Source of the DNA: JBBATK01 sp046297095
GTDB taxonomy: Bacteria > Bacteroidota > Ignavibacteria > Kapaibacteriales > NICIL-2
Assembly (NCBI GenBank): GCA_046297095.1
Contig: JBKCNS010000044.1
Location: 1 to 16,497, forward strand
Direction of reading: 5' to 3'
Length of the DNA stretch: 16,497 nucleotides
Part shown: in pieces, positions 7,048 to 14,967 of the stretch
Layout of the letters: the number at the start of each line of letters is the position of its first letter
Numbering within the stretch: the first letter of the stretch is position 1
Translations under genes and position numbers: made by a program
Notes under the pieces: generated by a model
Databases searched by the model: none
The model's input: the letters and a program-made list of their open reading frames with translations, nothing else
What the model was told of the DNA's origin: nothing

Positions 7048-7134
7048 CAACAAATCTATTCCATGCCCGTGTATTTTCGTGAGCGCAGCTGCCCCATAGT
7101 GGGCAATACATAAACTATCGATAAGGATTTGTTG
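7048..7134. promoter_or_regulatory. Divergent intergenic region with a 9-bp inverted repeat
   Basis: CAACAAATC at 7048-7056 is exactly inverted as GATTTGTTG at 7126-7134, 69 bases apart. The right arm lies between the panB ribosome-binding site (AAGG, 7123-7126) and its GTG start, and the left arm is just before the start of the divergent membrane gene. Between them is a short hairpin (TGCCC/GGGCA, 7090-7105). A regulator binding both arms is conceivable; chance similarity is also possible. Confidence 0.35.
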
Positions 7135-7970
7135 TGTCGCATACACCCCAAAAGTCAGCCGGTGAAGCCAATCGAGCGGTTACCACACTACGTCTGGTAG
7201 AAATGAAAACTATGGGGCAGAAGATTGCCTGCCTTACTGCGTACGATGCCCTGATGGCCAGAGTATTGGACGAAGCCGGTATCGATGTTCTGCTGGTTGG
7301 AGACTCGCTGGGAAATGTGGTGCAAGGTCACGAGACTACCATTCCCGTAACGCTCGAAGACATCATCTATCACACGCGTGCGGTGAAACGCGGCGCGCAA
7401 CGCGCACTTGTTGTGGCCGACATGCCCTTTATGAGTTATCAGGTGCGGGCCGACGAGGCATTCAGAAACGCTGGCCGCTTGATGAAAGAAGCCGGTGCAG
7501 GAGCTGTGAAGCTGGAGGGTGGACGGCGCATTGCCGAATCGGTATCGCGTATGACCGAATCCGGCATTCCCGTGATGGGGCACGTGGGGCTCACGCCGCA
7601 AAGCATCAATCAATTCGGCACCTATCGCCCCCGCGGGCGCGATGAAGAAGAAGCGCAGAGCATTGTGGATGATGCCATCGCCCTGGAACAGGCGGGAGCG
7701 TTTGCCATTGTGGTAGAGAAGGTACCATCGGCTGTGGCCGAGCGCATCACCAACTCCGTGCGAGTGCCCACCATTGGCATTGGCGCGGGTCCGCATTGCG
7801 ACGGTCAGATACTCGTGGTAACGGATATGCTGGGGCTTACGGTAGATTTCCATCCGCGATTTGTGCGTCACTATGCCAATCTGCAACAAACCATCAACGA
7901 TGCAGTTCATTCCTACTGCGAGGATGTTCGCAATGCATCGTTCCCCAACAGTTCAGAGAGTTATTCGTGA
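7134..7970 (+). CDS. panB: 3-methyl-2-oxobutanoate hydroxymethyltransferase
   Basis: A 278-residue PanB, the first committed enzyme of pantothenate (coenzyme A) synthesis. It transfers a hydroxymethyl group from 5,10-methylene-tetrahydrofolate to 2-oxoisovalerate, giving ketopantoate, in the cytoplasm. It has a TIM barrel. Metal-binding D57 (VGDSLG), D96 (ADMPF) and E128 (KLEGG), and the catalytic-type E195 (VVEKVP), are all present, as are the GHVGLTPQ and TIGIGAG signatures. The start is GTG, seven bases after an AAGGA ribosome-binding site; residues 1-18 precede the conserved region. No panC or panD is nearby. The stop TGA overlaps the GTG start of the next gene (GTGA). Confidence 0.97.
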   Translation: MSHTPQKSAGEANRAVTTLRLVEMKTMGQKIACLTAYDALMARVLDEAGIDVLLVGDSLGNVVQGHETTIPVTLEDIIYHTRAVKRGAQRALVVADMPFMSYQVRADEAFRNAGRLMKEAGAGAVKLEGGRRIAESVSRMTESGIPVMGHVGLTPQSINQFGTYRPRGRDEEEAQSIVDDAIALEQAGAFAIVVEKVPSAVAERITNSVRVPTIGIGAGPHCDGQILVVTDMLGLTVDFHPRFVRHYANLQQTINDAVHSYCEDVRNASFPNSSESYS

Positions 7971-8431
7971 CACGCGCACTTCACATTATTACTGCGTTCG
8001 TTCAAAGGTGCCAAACCCTGAACTCCGGTGTTCATGCGGTGCGCAGCGGTGTTTGCATATCTGCCGTGCTCATCCTGTTGTTTACGCTTCAAGGTGTGTT
8101 GAGCGGATGCACAAGCAGCACGGGAATTACCCAGCCTCAAGACGTTGTGTTTCCCGATTCGAACGTACGCTTTCAGCAGCACGTGCTCCCCCTGTTGCAA
8201 CTGGGCTGCGCCTTCAACGGTTGCCATGCCTATGGAAGCCGCATTCCTCTTGATTCCTATTTCTCTTTGTATCAAACTCCGGGACTGGTCATACCGGGCA
8301 AACCGGAAAGCAGCGTGTTGGTGCAAGTGATACAGGGAATACTTCCGCACACCTTTCCGTTGCAGAGCATCAATGCCAATCATAAAAAGGGAATGGCTAC
8401 GTGGGTGCGCGAGGGGGCAAACAATAATTAG
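7967..8431 (+). CDS. Predicted lipoprotein with a CX4CH haem-binding-like motif
   Basis: A 154-residue protein starting at GTG 7967, which overlaps the panB stop by four bases (GTGA). Residues 29-48 are a hydrophobic signal segment with lipobox LSGC (Cys48). The mature part begins with a linker and then FQQHVLPLLQLGCAFNGCH. The shape is that of cytochrome-c-like modules with a line such as 'hvlPLL..C..CH', followed by an L-D-S segment, a PGKPESSVL motif and an ending W-V-R-E-G-A. The haem motif is CX4CH (C81, C86, H87) instead of CX2CH, a known variant in some multihaem cytochromes. It could be a periplasmic electron carrier or a haem-less relative. GTG at 8039 (Val25) would give a more typical signal length but loses the overlap. 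No functional link to panB is evident. Confidence 0.72.
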   Translation: MTRALHIITAFVQRCQTLNSGVHAVRSGVCISAVLILLFTLQGVLSGCTSSTGITQPQDVVFPDSNVRFQQHVLPLLQLGCAFNGCHAYGSRIPLDSYFSLYQTPGLVIPGKPESSVLVQVIQGILPHTFPLQSINANHKKGMATWVREGANNN

Positions 8432-8487
8432 CAGTTGTGATTCACTGCTCATTGAACTCGTCGCAGCTTACTTCCTTTGGCAGTGGT

Positions 8488-8519
8488 TATGCATGAACTC
8501 AGGTATGCATGAACTCAGA
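8488..8519. repeat. 16-bp tandem duplication in the intergenic region
   Basis: Two adjacent copies of TATGCATGAACTCAGR (8488-8503 and 8504-8519) differ only in the last base. They lie between the CX4CH lipoprotein gene and the convergent membrane gene. They are not in a coding frame and the period is not a multiple of three. Confidence 0.85.
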
Positions 8520-8530
8520 TACGCTCCGAC

Positions 8531-9232
8531 TCACATCTGCTTCGATTCACGCACACTCAAGCCTGTGGCTACCGCCACCAAAGCAAGCACACTGAGTAAT
8601 GGAAACAGTATTACCATTGCCGCCAATACCGCTGCAGCGGCCGTACGCGCCGTTTCCCACCAATGTTCGTGAGAATTCGGCAGTGCCGCGGTAAACACTC
8701 GCTGTAATTGCATCCTACTGTTTAGCGCAAGCTGCCGCGCCGTAAAAGCTATAATCAGTACGGTCGGCACAAGCAACCACCAATCGTAGGTGGGCAAGAG
8801 CAGCCACGCGCACACAGTACTCGCTACAGCCGAACACGCGTCCTGTATAGTACGAATACGAGTATGAATGTGATCTTGATTGCTGTGCTTTGCAACGATC
8901 AACGGCAAAACATACTGCGGCAAAACATACTGCGGCACGAGCCACTCTGCCACAATCAATACCAGCGGCACAACAGTCAGCGCTGTATCGGGCAGAGAGA
9001 GTATGTACACCGAACCCGCCATCCAACCTGCCACACACAGGGCGATTGAGAAGCGCCACCAAGCCACACATGCGCAGGCAAAGGCACTCAAGAAAGCGTA
9101 GAAGTGAAGTTCATTCATAAGGTGATAGGCAGATGCCGCTCCAAAAATAGACACAAGGCCCGGCGCTGAACGAAACCTGACTTCGCTATGGCTATAGCGC
9201 AGAGAGTTTAGCAGATGGAGTTTGGCACACAT
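8531..9232 (-). CDS. Predicted polytopic membrane protein, DUF4126-like layout
   Basis: A 233-residue protein with about five hydrophobic segments (about 45-75, 84-110, 133-147, 150-166 and 198-225) and a short charged tail. The order of features resembles DUF4126 membrane proteins of unknown role: an acidic residue in the second helix region (IVAEWLVPQ), a following RTIQDA segment before the third helix, and a late PNSHEHWWE loop before a Pro-containing final helix. This is pattern recognition, not a certain assignment. Residues VPQYVLPQYVLP come from a 15-bp tandem duplication. The ATG at 9232 follows an A-rich stretch without a clear ribosome-binding site; Met39 is an alternative start. 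It is divergent from the phosphohexomutase gene. Confidence 0.6.
   Translation of the reverse strand: MCAKLHLLNSLRYSHSEVRFRSAPGLVSIFGAASAYHLMNELHFYAFLSAFACACVAWWRFSIALCVAGWMAGSVYILSLPDTALTVVPLVLIVAEWLVPQYVLPQYVLPLIVAKHSNQDHIHTRIRTIQDACSAVASTVCAWLLLPTYDWWLLVPTVLIIAFTARQLALNSRMQLQRVFTAALPNSHEHWWETARTAAAAVLAAMVILFPLLSVLALVAVATGLSVRESKQM
8903..8937. repeat. 15-bp tandem duplication inside the DUF4126-like gene
   Basis: CGGCAAAACATACTG occurs at 8903-8917 and again, identical, at 8918-8932, followed by a five-base partial third copy. It is in frame and encodes the duplicated pentapeptide Q-Y-V-L-P. Confidence 0.9.
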
Positions 9233-9343
9233 TACTTTTTTGTGCTATGTTTCCCGTCCTGCGAGCGCGCACATCACAGCATTCTAACGGCGTACGCAGA
9301 GAATAAGGACAGGCGAACAGCGAAACCATTACGGAGAGCGTGT

Positions 9344-10747
9344 ATGATAGTATTCGGAACCGACGGTTGGCGTGGAGTAATAGCACGAGATTTCACCTTC
9401 GACAATCTGCGTTTGGTGGCACTGGCGGTGGCGCGGTATGTGCAACGCGTGGAGAAGAAATCTCCTACAGTTGTAATAGGATACGACACCCGCTTTATGT
9501 CTGCGGAGTTTGCCCGCGAAGCCGCATGTGTACTGGCTTCGAAGGGAATTGTGGTGCATTTGAGCGATGGAATATCGTCCACGCCGCAAGTATCGTTTCA
9601 CACCAAGCAGCGCAGCTCTACATTAGGAATTGTTATCACTGCCTCGCACAACCCGCCCGAGTACAGCGGATTTAAATTGAAGGGTACCTATGGCGGCCCG
9701 GCCACACCGGAGATCGTAGCCGAGGTTGAAAAAGAATTACGCGTGGTGGAAGCTAATCCGCCGGTAGTGAAGATGAAAACCTACGACGAGTACGTATCAG
9801 AGCTCCGCATGATTAAACCCTTCGATGCCAAGAGCGCGTACATCCGCCATCTTCGAAAGAAAATCGATTGCGATGCTATCAACGAGTCCGGCGTACGCGT
9901 GCTGTTCGACCCCATGCATGGAGCAGGTATTGGAATTCTCCCCTCGGTGCTGAGCAACGTGAAGAGCATTCACGACGAATACAATCCCTCGTTCGGCGAG
10001 GTAGATCATCCCGAGCCTATTGCCGAGTGCTTAGAGCCGGCAATGGCGAAAATGAAGTCAGGCAAGTTCGACATCTGCATTGCCACCGACGGCGACGCAG
10101 ACCGCGTGGGCGCTATAGACAACAAAGGCAACTTCGTGGACTCGCACCGCATCTTCATGTTGTTGCTGAAGTATCTGGTAGAAGACAAGCGCAAAAAAGG
10201 CGCGGTAGTAAAAACCGTATCGCTGACCTCGATGGTAAATGCCTATTGTGCGAAGCACAATATCGAGCTGCACGAAACACCGGTGGGATTCAAATACACC
10301 GCCAAGCTGATGACGGAAATCAATGTGATCATTGGCGGCGAGGAATCGGGTGGATTGGGAACTTCGCTGCACATACCCGAGCGCGATGGTGTATTCAATG
10401 GTTTGCTTCTGCTCGAAATGATGGCAAAGCGCGGAAAGTCGTTAGCGCAAATGGTGAAGGAACTGGACGACGAGTTCGGCCCGCACCGCTATCGCCGACG
10501 CGATGTGCGCATGACGGAGCAACAAAAGAAACAGATTTTGGCAGCCTGTGCCAAGGGCCCCAAGAAGCTGGGCAAACACGACGTTACATCCGTTCTCACC
10601 AAAGACGGCTACAAGTTCTTTATCGAGGGCGGAGCGTGGTTGCTGATTCGTGCGTCGGGCACCGAGCCGCTCGTGCGCTTCTACTCTGAAGCTTCGTCGT
10701 TGAATATCGTTAATGAACTGCTGGATGCAGGCTTGCATCTGAAGTAA
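9344..10747 (+). CDS. Phosphoglucomutase/phosphomannomutase family enzyme (alpha-D-phosphohexomutase)
   Basis: A 467-residue cytoplasmic enzyme of the four-domain phosphohexomutase superfamily, which moves phosphate between C1 and C6 of hexose phosphates for sugar-nucleotide and polysaccharide synthesis. The phosphoserine loop TASHNPPEYSG has Ser101. The Mg2+ loop DGDADR is at 249-254, the sugar-binding loop GEESGG at 332-337, and the phosphate-binding RASGTEPLVR at 436-445. The chosen ATG at 9344 follows GGAGAG and gives the family N-terminus MIVFGTDGWRG. An in-frame ATG at 9215 would add 43 residues unlike the family and overlap the divergent gene. Glucose, mannose or glucosamine phosphate preference cannot be read from sequence. 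It is followed by a hairpin. Confidence 0.96.
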   Translation: MIVFGTDGWRGVIARDFTFDNLRLVALAVARYVQRVEKKSPTVVIGYDTRFMSAEFAREAACVLASKGIVVHLSDGISSTPQVSFHTKQRSSTLGIVITASHNPPEYSGFKLKGTYGGPATPEIVAEVEKELRVVEANPPVVKMKTYDEYVSELRMIKPFDAKSAYIRHLRKKIDCDAINESGVRVLFDPMHGAGIGILPSVLSNVKSIHDEYNPSFGEVDHPEPIAECLEPAMAKMKSGKFDICIATDGDADRVGAIDNKGNFVDSHRIFMLLLKYLVEDKRKKGAVVKTVSLTSMVNAYCAKHNIELHETPVGFKYTAKLMTEINVIIGGEESGGLGTSLHIPERDGVFNGLLLLEMMAKRGKSLAQMVKELDDEFGPHRYRRRDVRMTEQQKKQILAACAKGPKKLGKHDVTSVLTKDGYKFFIEGGAWLLIRASGTEPLVRFYSEASSLNIVNELLDAGLHLK

Positions 10748-10761
10748 GTATGGAAAGTGAG

Positions 10762-10799
10762 TGCTGAGCTAAGCTCTGTAGCTAGACTCTGAAGCTGAG
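10762..10799. repeat. Degenerate 12-13-bp repeat, about three copies
   Basis: Three similar units follow one another in the intergenic region. CTCTGTAGCTAGA (10774-10786) and CTCTGAAGCTGAG (10787-10799) match at 10 of 13 positions, and a looser copy lies at 10762-10773. It is less clear than the other repeats in the window. Confidence 0.45.
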
Positions 10800-10803
10800 T
10801 TTT

Positions 10804-10830
10804 GAACGAAAGCTGTCTTTGCTTTCGTTC
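10804..10830 (+). terminator. Perfect hairpin after the phosphohexomutase gene; possible terminator
   Basis: A perfect 10-bp stem (10804-10813 with 10821-10830) with a seven-base loop. Only GTTT follows, so the U-run is poor. It may terminate the phosphohexomutase transcript weakly. It may instead be a structured 5' leader of the next gene, whose ATG is 24 bases downstream. Confidence 0.5.
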
Positions 10831-10853
10831 GTTTACCGTTACGAAGTTCTATC

Positions 10854-12278
10854 ATGCGCGTTCGTATACTTCTTCTTGGTGCTGCCTGTGCCTTGCTTAC
10901 AACTCTTGTGGGATGTGTGTTGCCGCTTACGCGCACCGTGCAGGACACCTATACGATAACTACGGAAGACACCGTGTATGTGACCACCGCCAGGCACGAG
11001 CCCGGTAGCCCCACCAATGGCACTGTGTATCCCGCGCCGCGCACCACAGAAAAACATAGAAACGTCACACAATACGACAGCACCATCCGCAAGGAGTTTC
11101 CCGCGTTTATACGCGCCGGCGTTTTCGAAAGCGTTGGATTGCTCGGCAGCGCATCGTCCGGTAACGGCATCGGTGCCGGTGTGTTCGGTGTGTATTACAA
11201 TCCGGCCGATTTGCTTTCCTCTGTTTTGAGCAATGCACCCGATGCCACCTTCAGCGGTGCTATCTACAGAGTAGGTATTCTGGAATATCGCTTACGATGG
11301 TTCAAAGATGCGGCTAACTGGACAGTAGGTACGAGCTTGTTCGAGACGATTATTCCCGAGGCAAACAGCGATAAAGTTTTGAACTCGTTTCTGCCGCTGT
11401 ATTTGCGTAAGCGCTACTTTCTCCGAGACGACATTCCCTACGTGTGTGTTACTCCCACACTGGGCATTGGCGTGTTTCCCTCGCAGTATGTGAACCTGGG
11501 AGCATCGCTGGATGTGGGCTCCATAGCGGGATTGAATTTCCGCACATATCTGGGATACGTTACCGGCGTTAATGTAGACATCAACAGGCGTCGTAACACA
11601 ACCACGACCACTTCCGTCAGCGCTCCCTATGCGGGCTTCGGCATATCGTTGATGGACTTTTTGAACAGTGTTCACGACACCGAAACCGAGTGGAAAGACC
11701 AACCGCATTCGGGCTGGCATATAGGCGTCATGAACATGAGTTTCTTTACGTCGAACACGGATAGTTCGTACTTCGGCGGAGCATTTCCCGTGAAAGGATT
11801 TCAATTGCAGGCACTGCCGGTGTCTGTGGCTCTTCCCGTGCTCAACCACAGGCTGTATGCCGGTACCAACTTGTTCTCGCTGATACTTGCCGGATCAACC
11901 ACGCAGCGCATCAACGGCAGAAACGTTCCCTCCGTGGCAATTGGCCTGGGCATACTGCCATTGCGCATCGGTTACTGGCAGCCCGTGCTTCGCGATGAAC
12001 TGACGTTTGAACCCTTTGTGGAGTATTCGTACTACCCCACGGTTACTACTCAGATTGGCGCCAGGTTGAACTTGTTCGTTACCTCTACGCTGAATATCGC
12101 TCTCACCGGCGGCTACATGAGCTCCAGCGGATTCGATACCTCCGGAGAGTTTTTCAAGCAGGCCTTCGGAACGGGACTGGGAGCGTTCTCTACCGCCTAC
12201 GCAGGTATCTCCGTCAATCTTCTCGATCGCATTTTCTTCGAAGAGCAACTACGGTACAACCGTGCCGGAGAACGATAA
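10854..12278 (+). CDS. Predicted outer-membrane beta-rich lipoprotein, unknown function
   Basis: A 474-residue protein with no domain I can name. Residues 1-21 are a signal peptide with lipobox LVGC (Cys21). A Thr-rich, polar stretch (about 26-80) follows. From about residue 85 to the end there are many short alternating aromatic, glycine-rich strands separated by polar turns, typical of an outer-membrane beta barrel or a large beta-sandwich. Examples are YNPADLL, RTYLGYVTGVN, FEPFVEYSYYP and LTGGYMSSSGF. The C-terminus (RIFFEEQLRYNRAGER) lacks the usual terminal aromatic residue of classic barrels. A lipobox plus a barrel-like body is unusual. Its TAA overlaps the ATG of the next gene by one base (TAATG), so the two proteins probably act together. 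Confidence 0.72.
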   Translation: MRVRILLLGAACALLTTLVGCVLPLTRTVQDTYTITTEDTVYVTTARHEPGSPTNGTVYPAPRTTEKHRNVTQYDSTIRKEFPAFIRAGVFESVGLLGSASSGNGIGAGVFGVYYNPADLLSSVLSNAPDATFSGAIYRVGILEYRLRWFKDAANWTVGTSLFETIIPEANSDKVLNSFLPLYLRKRYFLRDDIPYVCVTPTLGIGVFPSQYVNLGASLDVGSIAGLNFRTYLGYVTGVNVDINRRRNTTTTTSVSAPYAGFGISLMDFLNSVHDTETEWKDQPHSGWHIGVMNMSFFTSNTDSSYFGGAFPVKGFQLQALPVSVALPVLNHRLYAGTNLFSLILAGSTTQRINGRNVPSVAIGLGILPLRIGYWQPVLRDELTFEPFVEYSYYPTVTTQIGARLNLFVTSTLNIALTGGYMSSSGFDTSGEFFKQAFGTGLGAFSTAYAGISVNLLDRIFFEEQLRYNRAGER

Positions 12279-12955
12279 TGAGTGTACTGCTGTATTTCCT
12301 CATCGCGCTTGTGGGTACGCCCACAGCCATGTATTTGGCGCAGTCGTCTGCTCCCGATGAGTTTACGCTGAACTCTTCTACCTACGTTCCCGACGAGGTA
12401 TGGAATGCCAAGTATCCGCGCGTGGTAGAGCGTATGAACGATGCCGCGGTATTCATGGATAGCTCCACAACCACTGTGTTCTCCTCGCCCGAATGCACGC
12501 AGTATTTCTTTGAGTTCACACCGGTGATATCAGGCTCGCCGGACTTCACTATTTTTTTCAGAACCACGCGCACGGACTTTTCCCGACATGGTGACAAGGG
12601 AATAGAAGTTGCGTTTCGCAACGACAGCATGATCGTACTGGATGGCTCGAAGCGCTACGTGGCCACAGGTGTATCATGGCAAGGAAAGCCCGAACGTCTT
12701 TTGCTTGTAAACTTCTCCAAAGAATGGTACATCATGAAAGGATGCACGGAACTTGCTCGGGGAATCAGCGATCGTCCTGCTACCGACGGCATTGTGATTC
12801 AAACTTCGGCGCACACTGCAATACGCGCTACCGACATCGTGCGAAACCTTGCATGGAAATGGTGGGATAAACAAAACATGAGCGGAACGTCGGGCGAAGA
12901 GTCGTGGCAAGAAAGAAATATGTTTGGCACTCCGCGCTTTCCCTTTATTCGGTAG
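12278..12955 (+). CDS. Secreted beta-rich protein of unknown function, coupled to the preceding outer-membrane protein
   Basis: A 225-residue protein starting at ATG 12278, inside the stop of the upstream gene (TAATG). Residues 1-21 look like a signal peptide or membrane anchor (hydrophobic core LLYFLIALVG, possible cleavage after AMYLA). The mature part has regular beta-strand-like stretches, for example YFFEFTPVI, FTIFFRTTR, IEVAFRNDSMIVL, ERLLLVNFSKEWYIM and GIVIQTSAHTAIRATDIVR. This pattern recalls concanavalin-like jelly-roll (LamG or glucanase type) domains, but I see no catalytic motif and the fold is inference. Two cysteines in the mature part (ECTQ, KGCT) could form a disulfide. It converges with the glycosyltransferase gene, leaving only 12 bases between the stops. 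Confidence 0.7.
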   Translation: MSVLLYFLIALVGTPTAMYLAQSSAPDEFTLNSSTYVPDEVWNAKYPRVVERMNDAAVFMDSSTTTVFSSPECTQYFFEFTPVISGSPDFTIFFRTTRTDFSRHGDKGIEVAFRNDSMIVLDGSKRYVATGVSWQGKPERLLLVNFSKEWYIMKGCTELARGISDRPATDGIVIQTSAHTAIRATDIVRNLAWKWWDKQNMSGTSGEESWQERNMFGTPRFPFIR

Positions 12956-12967
12956 GTACTCTTAGGC

Positions 12968-14281
12968 CTACATCTTCATTCCTATACCCAGCAATCTGGA
13001 CATCTCCTTGGTGCTCACGGCGTACGAGCAGGCGTCGCGCTTTGCGGAAGCATTCACCGCAAGAGTGCCGGCAAACCACGCTTCCAGCGCTGCTTCAATA
13101 CCCTGGCGAATTTGCTTCGCCGATTGTGCTTGAGCGTGCACACAGGGCAGCAGCTCTTGCGTAGCAGATACAAAGGGACCTGCGGGGCAATTCAGCAGCA
13201 CCGGTTTCTGCGCGCCGCAGTAGTCACCAATAATTGCCGAGCCGGCATCGCGGTCGTGACGAGACACATACCACGCTATATCTGTGCGTGCTACAAGAGC
13301 ACATGCTTCGGGCCGGTGAGCCATGGTACGAATGTCCACCACATCACCCAGCTTCCACTTTCGAACCAGATGGCGGTGCTTTGGCCGTACAAGTCCGATG
13401 ATACGCACACGAAGCTGCGAGCGCAGCTCCGGCTTCTTTGCACACATCTGGCGAATGGCCTTGAGCATCAGGCGAATGGTATTGTCCTCATGAAAATCCT
13501 GATAGGACGTGATAAGGCAGGCGCCCTTCGGCACAGCAGGGAGGTCGGCGCAATAGTCGCGCACACGCTCGTCTTCCGGGCCCGACCACTCACGCTCGTC
13601 AAATCCGTGAGGAACAATCAGAATGTCTTCGTGGGTGAGATATCTAAATCTTCGGAGCAGATCTTCTTTGGTGCGGCGCGTCGTGGTGAATATCAATCCC
13701 GCTTTGCGCAAAGCAGCTTCTTCCAACTTCAGCGAGGAAGTGCGGTGCATGGGCGTTGGCGTGATATGCAACGGAGACTCAAACCATGTTTCGCCGTAGT
13801 CGAGAGCAAAAGGAATGCTGTGCTTTTCTGCCACTTCTTGCGCCAAGGTGAAATCGCTGAATGGCGGGGCAGCAGCCAGTATCATATTCACAGTGTTGTT
13901 TGCGAGTATCTGCTCGATCACCGGTAGTGCAGGGCGGCGCCACGCGGCCGTTTCATCGGGCTGCAAGCGCCACTGACGCAGCCACGTGCTCCAACGGCGT
14001 ATCAGCGGCGATGGTGTGGCAATGCGGGCTCCGGCTGGAGCGTCGCTGCGACGCAAAGCAGCAGTAAGGTGTACCTCTACACCTTGGTCTGCAAGAGACT
14101 GCAGCCATACGTCGTCCCGGTTCACAAAATTGTCGGGCGAACACGCCACCACTATAGTACGCCAACCATTGCGCGCAAGCGATACAGCCAGATGCGCCGC
14201 CCTTGTTCCCGAGCGCACGGCCCGTGGGGGAAAATCGTAACTGATTATAAGTATGGTTCTCTCGTTTTCCGCGCTGCTCAT
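12968..14281 (-). CDS. Glycosyltransferase, GT-B fold (GT4-like)
   Basis: A 437-residue cytoplasmic or membrane-peripheral glycosyltransferase, likely for surface polysaccharide or glycoconjugate synthesis. The N-terminal Rossmann domain opens with ILIISYDFPPRAVRSGTRAAH (residues 10-30) and continues LAVSLARNGWRTIVVA, a typical GT4 start. AAPPFSDFTLA (137-147) and DYGETW (161-166) match the usual 'sPPfs' and 'DyRDpW' positions, with the second altered. The C-terminal domain begins after about 200 and holds IVPHGFDEREW (222-232). The usual late EX7E-type motif is not clear: the equivalent region reads RHDRDAGSAIIGDYCGAQKPVL. Donor and acceptor are unknown. It is a single gene, divergent from rlmH, with a possible TAnnTTTG promoter box upstream. 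Confidence 0.87.
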   Translation of the reverse strand: MSSAENERTILIISYDFPPRAVRSGTRAAHLAVSLARNGWRTIVVACSPDNFVNRDDVWLQSLADQGVEVHLTAALRRSDAPAGARIATPSPLIRRWSTWLRQWRLQPDETAAWRRPALPVIEQILANNTVNMILAAAPPFSDFTLAQEVAEKHSIPFALDYGETWFESPLHITPTPMHRTSSLKLEEAALRKAGLIFTTTRRTKEDLLRRFRYLTHEDILIVPHGFDEREWSGPEDERVRDYCADLPAVPKGACLITSYQDFHEDNTIRLMLKAIRQMCAKKPELRSQLRVRIIGLVRPKHRHLVRKWKLGDVVDIRTMAHRPEACALVARTDIAWYVSRHDRDAGSAIIGDYCGAQKPVLLNCPAGPFVSATQELLPCVHAQAQSAKQIRQGIEAALEAWFAGTLAVNASAKRDACSYAVSTKEMSRLLGIGMKM

Positions 14282-14328
14282 CGTGGTGGATGTGTGTTAT
14301 GCTAAGGTGCCGGGGGTGTTTGGCAGTG

Positions 14329-14336
14329 CAAAAGTA
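14329..14336 (-). promoter_or_regulatory. Possible Bacteroidota-type -7 box (TACTTTTG) for the glycosyltransferase gene
   Basis: On the minus strand TACTTTTG matches the TAnnTTTG consensus exactly and would place transcription start about 40 bases before the glycosyltransferase ATG. No clear -33 TTG lies at the expected distance. A chance match in a 180-base intergenic region is quite possible. Confidence 0.3.
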
Positions 14337-14463
14337 CGGGAGTGATGCTGAACTCGATGTACTGTGGAAAAAACGGAAGCTGAAATCATCAGCGCCACCT
14401 ACCCGGAACATGAGTACCGGTGCGGCCTGCACGTTATTTCCGTTACCCGTTGTAGTTTTCCCT

Positions 14464-14937
14464 ATGCACATCATTCTTCTATGCATAGGCGCTACCGCCA
14501 AAGGATTCCTTGACGAAGGAATTAAGGAATACAGCAAACGGCTGGAGCGCTACACCGCGTTCAGTGTGCAAGTATTACCACCCATTCGAAACGCACAATC
14601 GCTTACCGAGGCAGAGCTCAAGCAGAGGGAGGGCGCGCGGTTCTTGGAGGCCATACAACCGGGCGATGCTGTTGTGGTGCTGGACGAACGCGGTACGGAG
14701 CGAACATCCCGCGGGTTGTCGAAATATCTTCAAACCGAGATGAATGCAGGCCGCAAGCGCGTGGTGTTTATCGTGGGAGGTGTGTATGGCCTAAGCAACG
14801 ACGTTCACGCGCGGGCATCATCATCGTTGCGCCTAAGCGCCATGACTCTCACGCACGACATGGTGCGATTGCTCTTTGTGGAGCAGCTCTACCGCGCCTT
14901 TACCATACTGGCCGGAGAGAAGTATCATCACGATTAA
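14464..14937 (+). CDS. rlmH: 23S rRNA (pseudouridine-1915 N3)-methyltransferase
   Basis: A 157-residue RlmH, a SPOUT-class methyltransferase that uses S-adenosylmethionine to methylate N3 of pseudouridine 1915 in helix 69 of 23S rRNA on the assembled 70S ribosome. The family signature is complete. VVLDERGTERTS is at 71-82, the trefoil-knot SAM-binding segment FIVGGVYGLSNDVHARA at 102-118, and LRLSAMTLTHDMVRLLFVEQLYRAFTILAG plus a C-terminal YHHD follow. Length is exactly typical. The start is ATG 14464, which gives the standard MHIILLCIG N-terminus; longer in-frame starts (for example 14411) add non-family residues. No Shine-Dalgarno site is visible. It converges with the LolA-like gene across 30 bases containing a perfect palindrome, CACGGCCGTG. 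Confidence 0.97.
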   Translation: MHIILLCIGATAKGFLDEGIKEYSKRLERYTAFSVQVLPPIRNAQSLTEAELKQREGARFLEAIQPGDAVVVLDERGTERTSRGLSKYLQTEMNAGRKRVVFIVGGVYGLSNDVHARASSSLRLSAMTLTHDMVRLLFVEQLYRAFTILAGEKYHHD

Positions 14938-14957
14938 GCCACGGGTAATTGACACAA

Positions 14958-14967
14958 CACGGCCGTG
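14958..14967. other. Perfect 10-bp palindrome between convergent genes
   Basis: CACGGCCGTG sits in the 30-base gap between the rlmH stop and the LolA-like stop. There is no loop and no T-run, so it is not a standard terminator. Confidence 0.3.

Noticed and set aside
7796..7966. In-frame upstream extension of the CX4CH lipoprotein to ATG 7796
   Set aside because: It would lie wholly inside panB in another frame and put about 57 extra residues before the signal peptide; GTG 7967 fits better.
8845..8872. Loose 6-12-bp periodicity in the DUF4126-like gene
   Set aside because: Units match too poorly to separate from ordinary codon patterns.
9215..9343. Longer start for the phosphohexomutase at ATG 9215
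   Set aside because: The added 43 residues do not match the family and overlap the divergent gene; ATG 9344 has a good ribosome-binding site and the conserved N-terminus.
14290..14463. Longer start for rlmH at ATG 14290 or 14411
   Set aside because: RlmH proteins begin at the residue encoded at 14464, which gives the normal length of 157.
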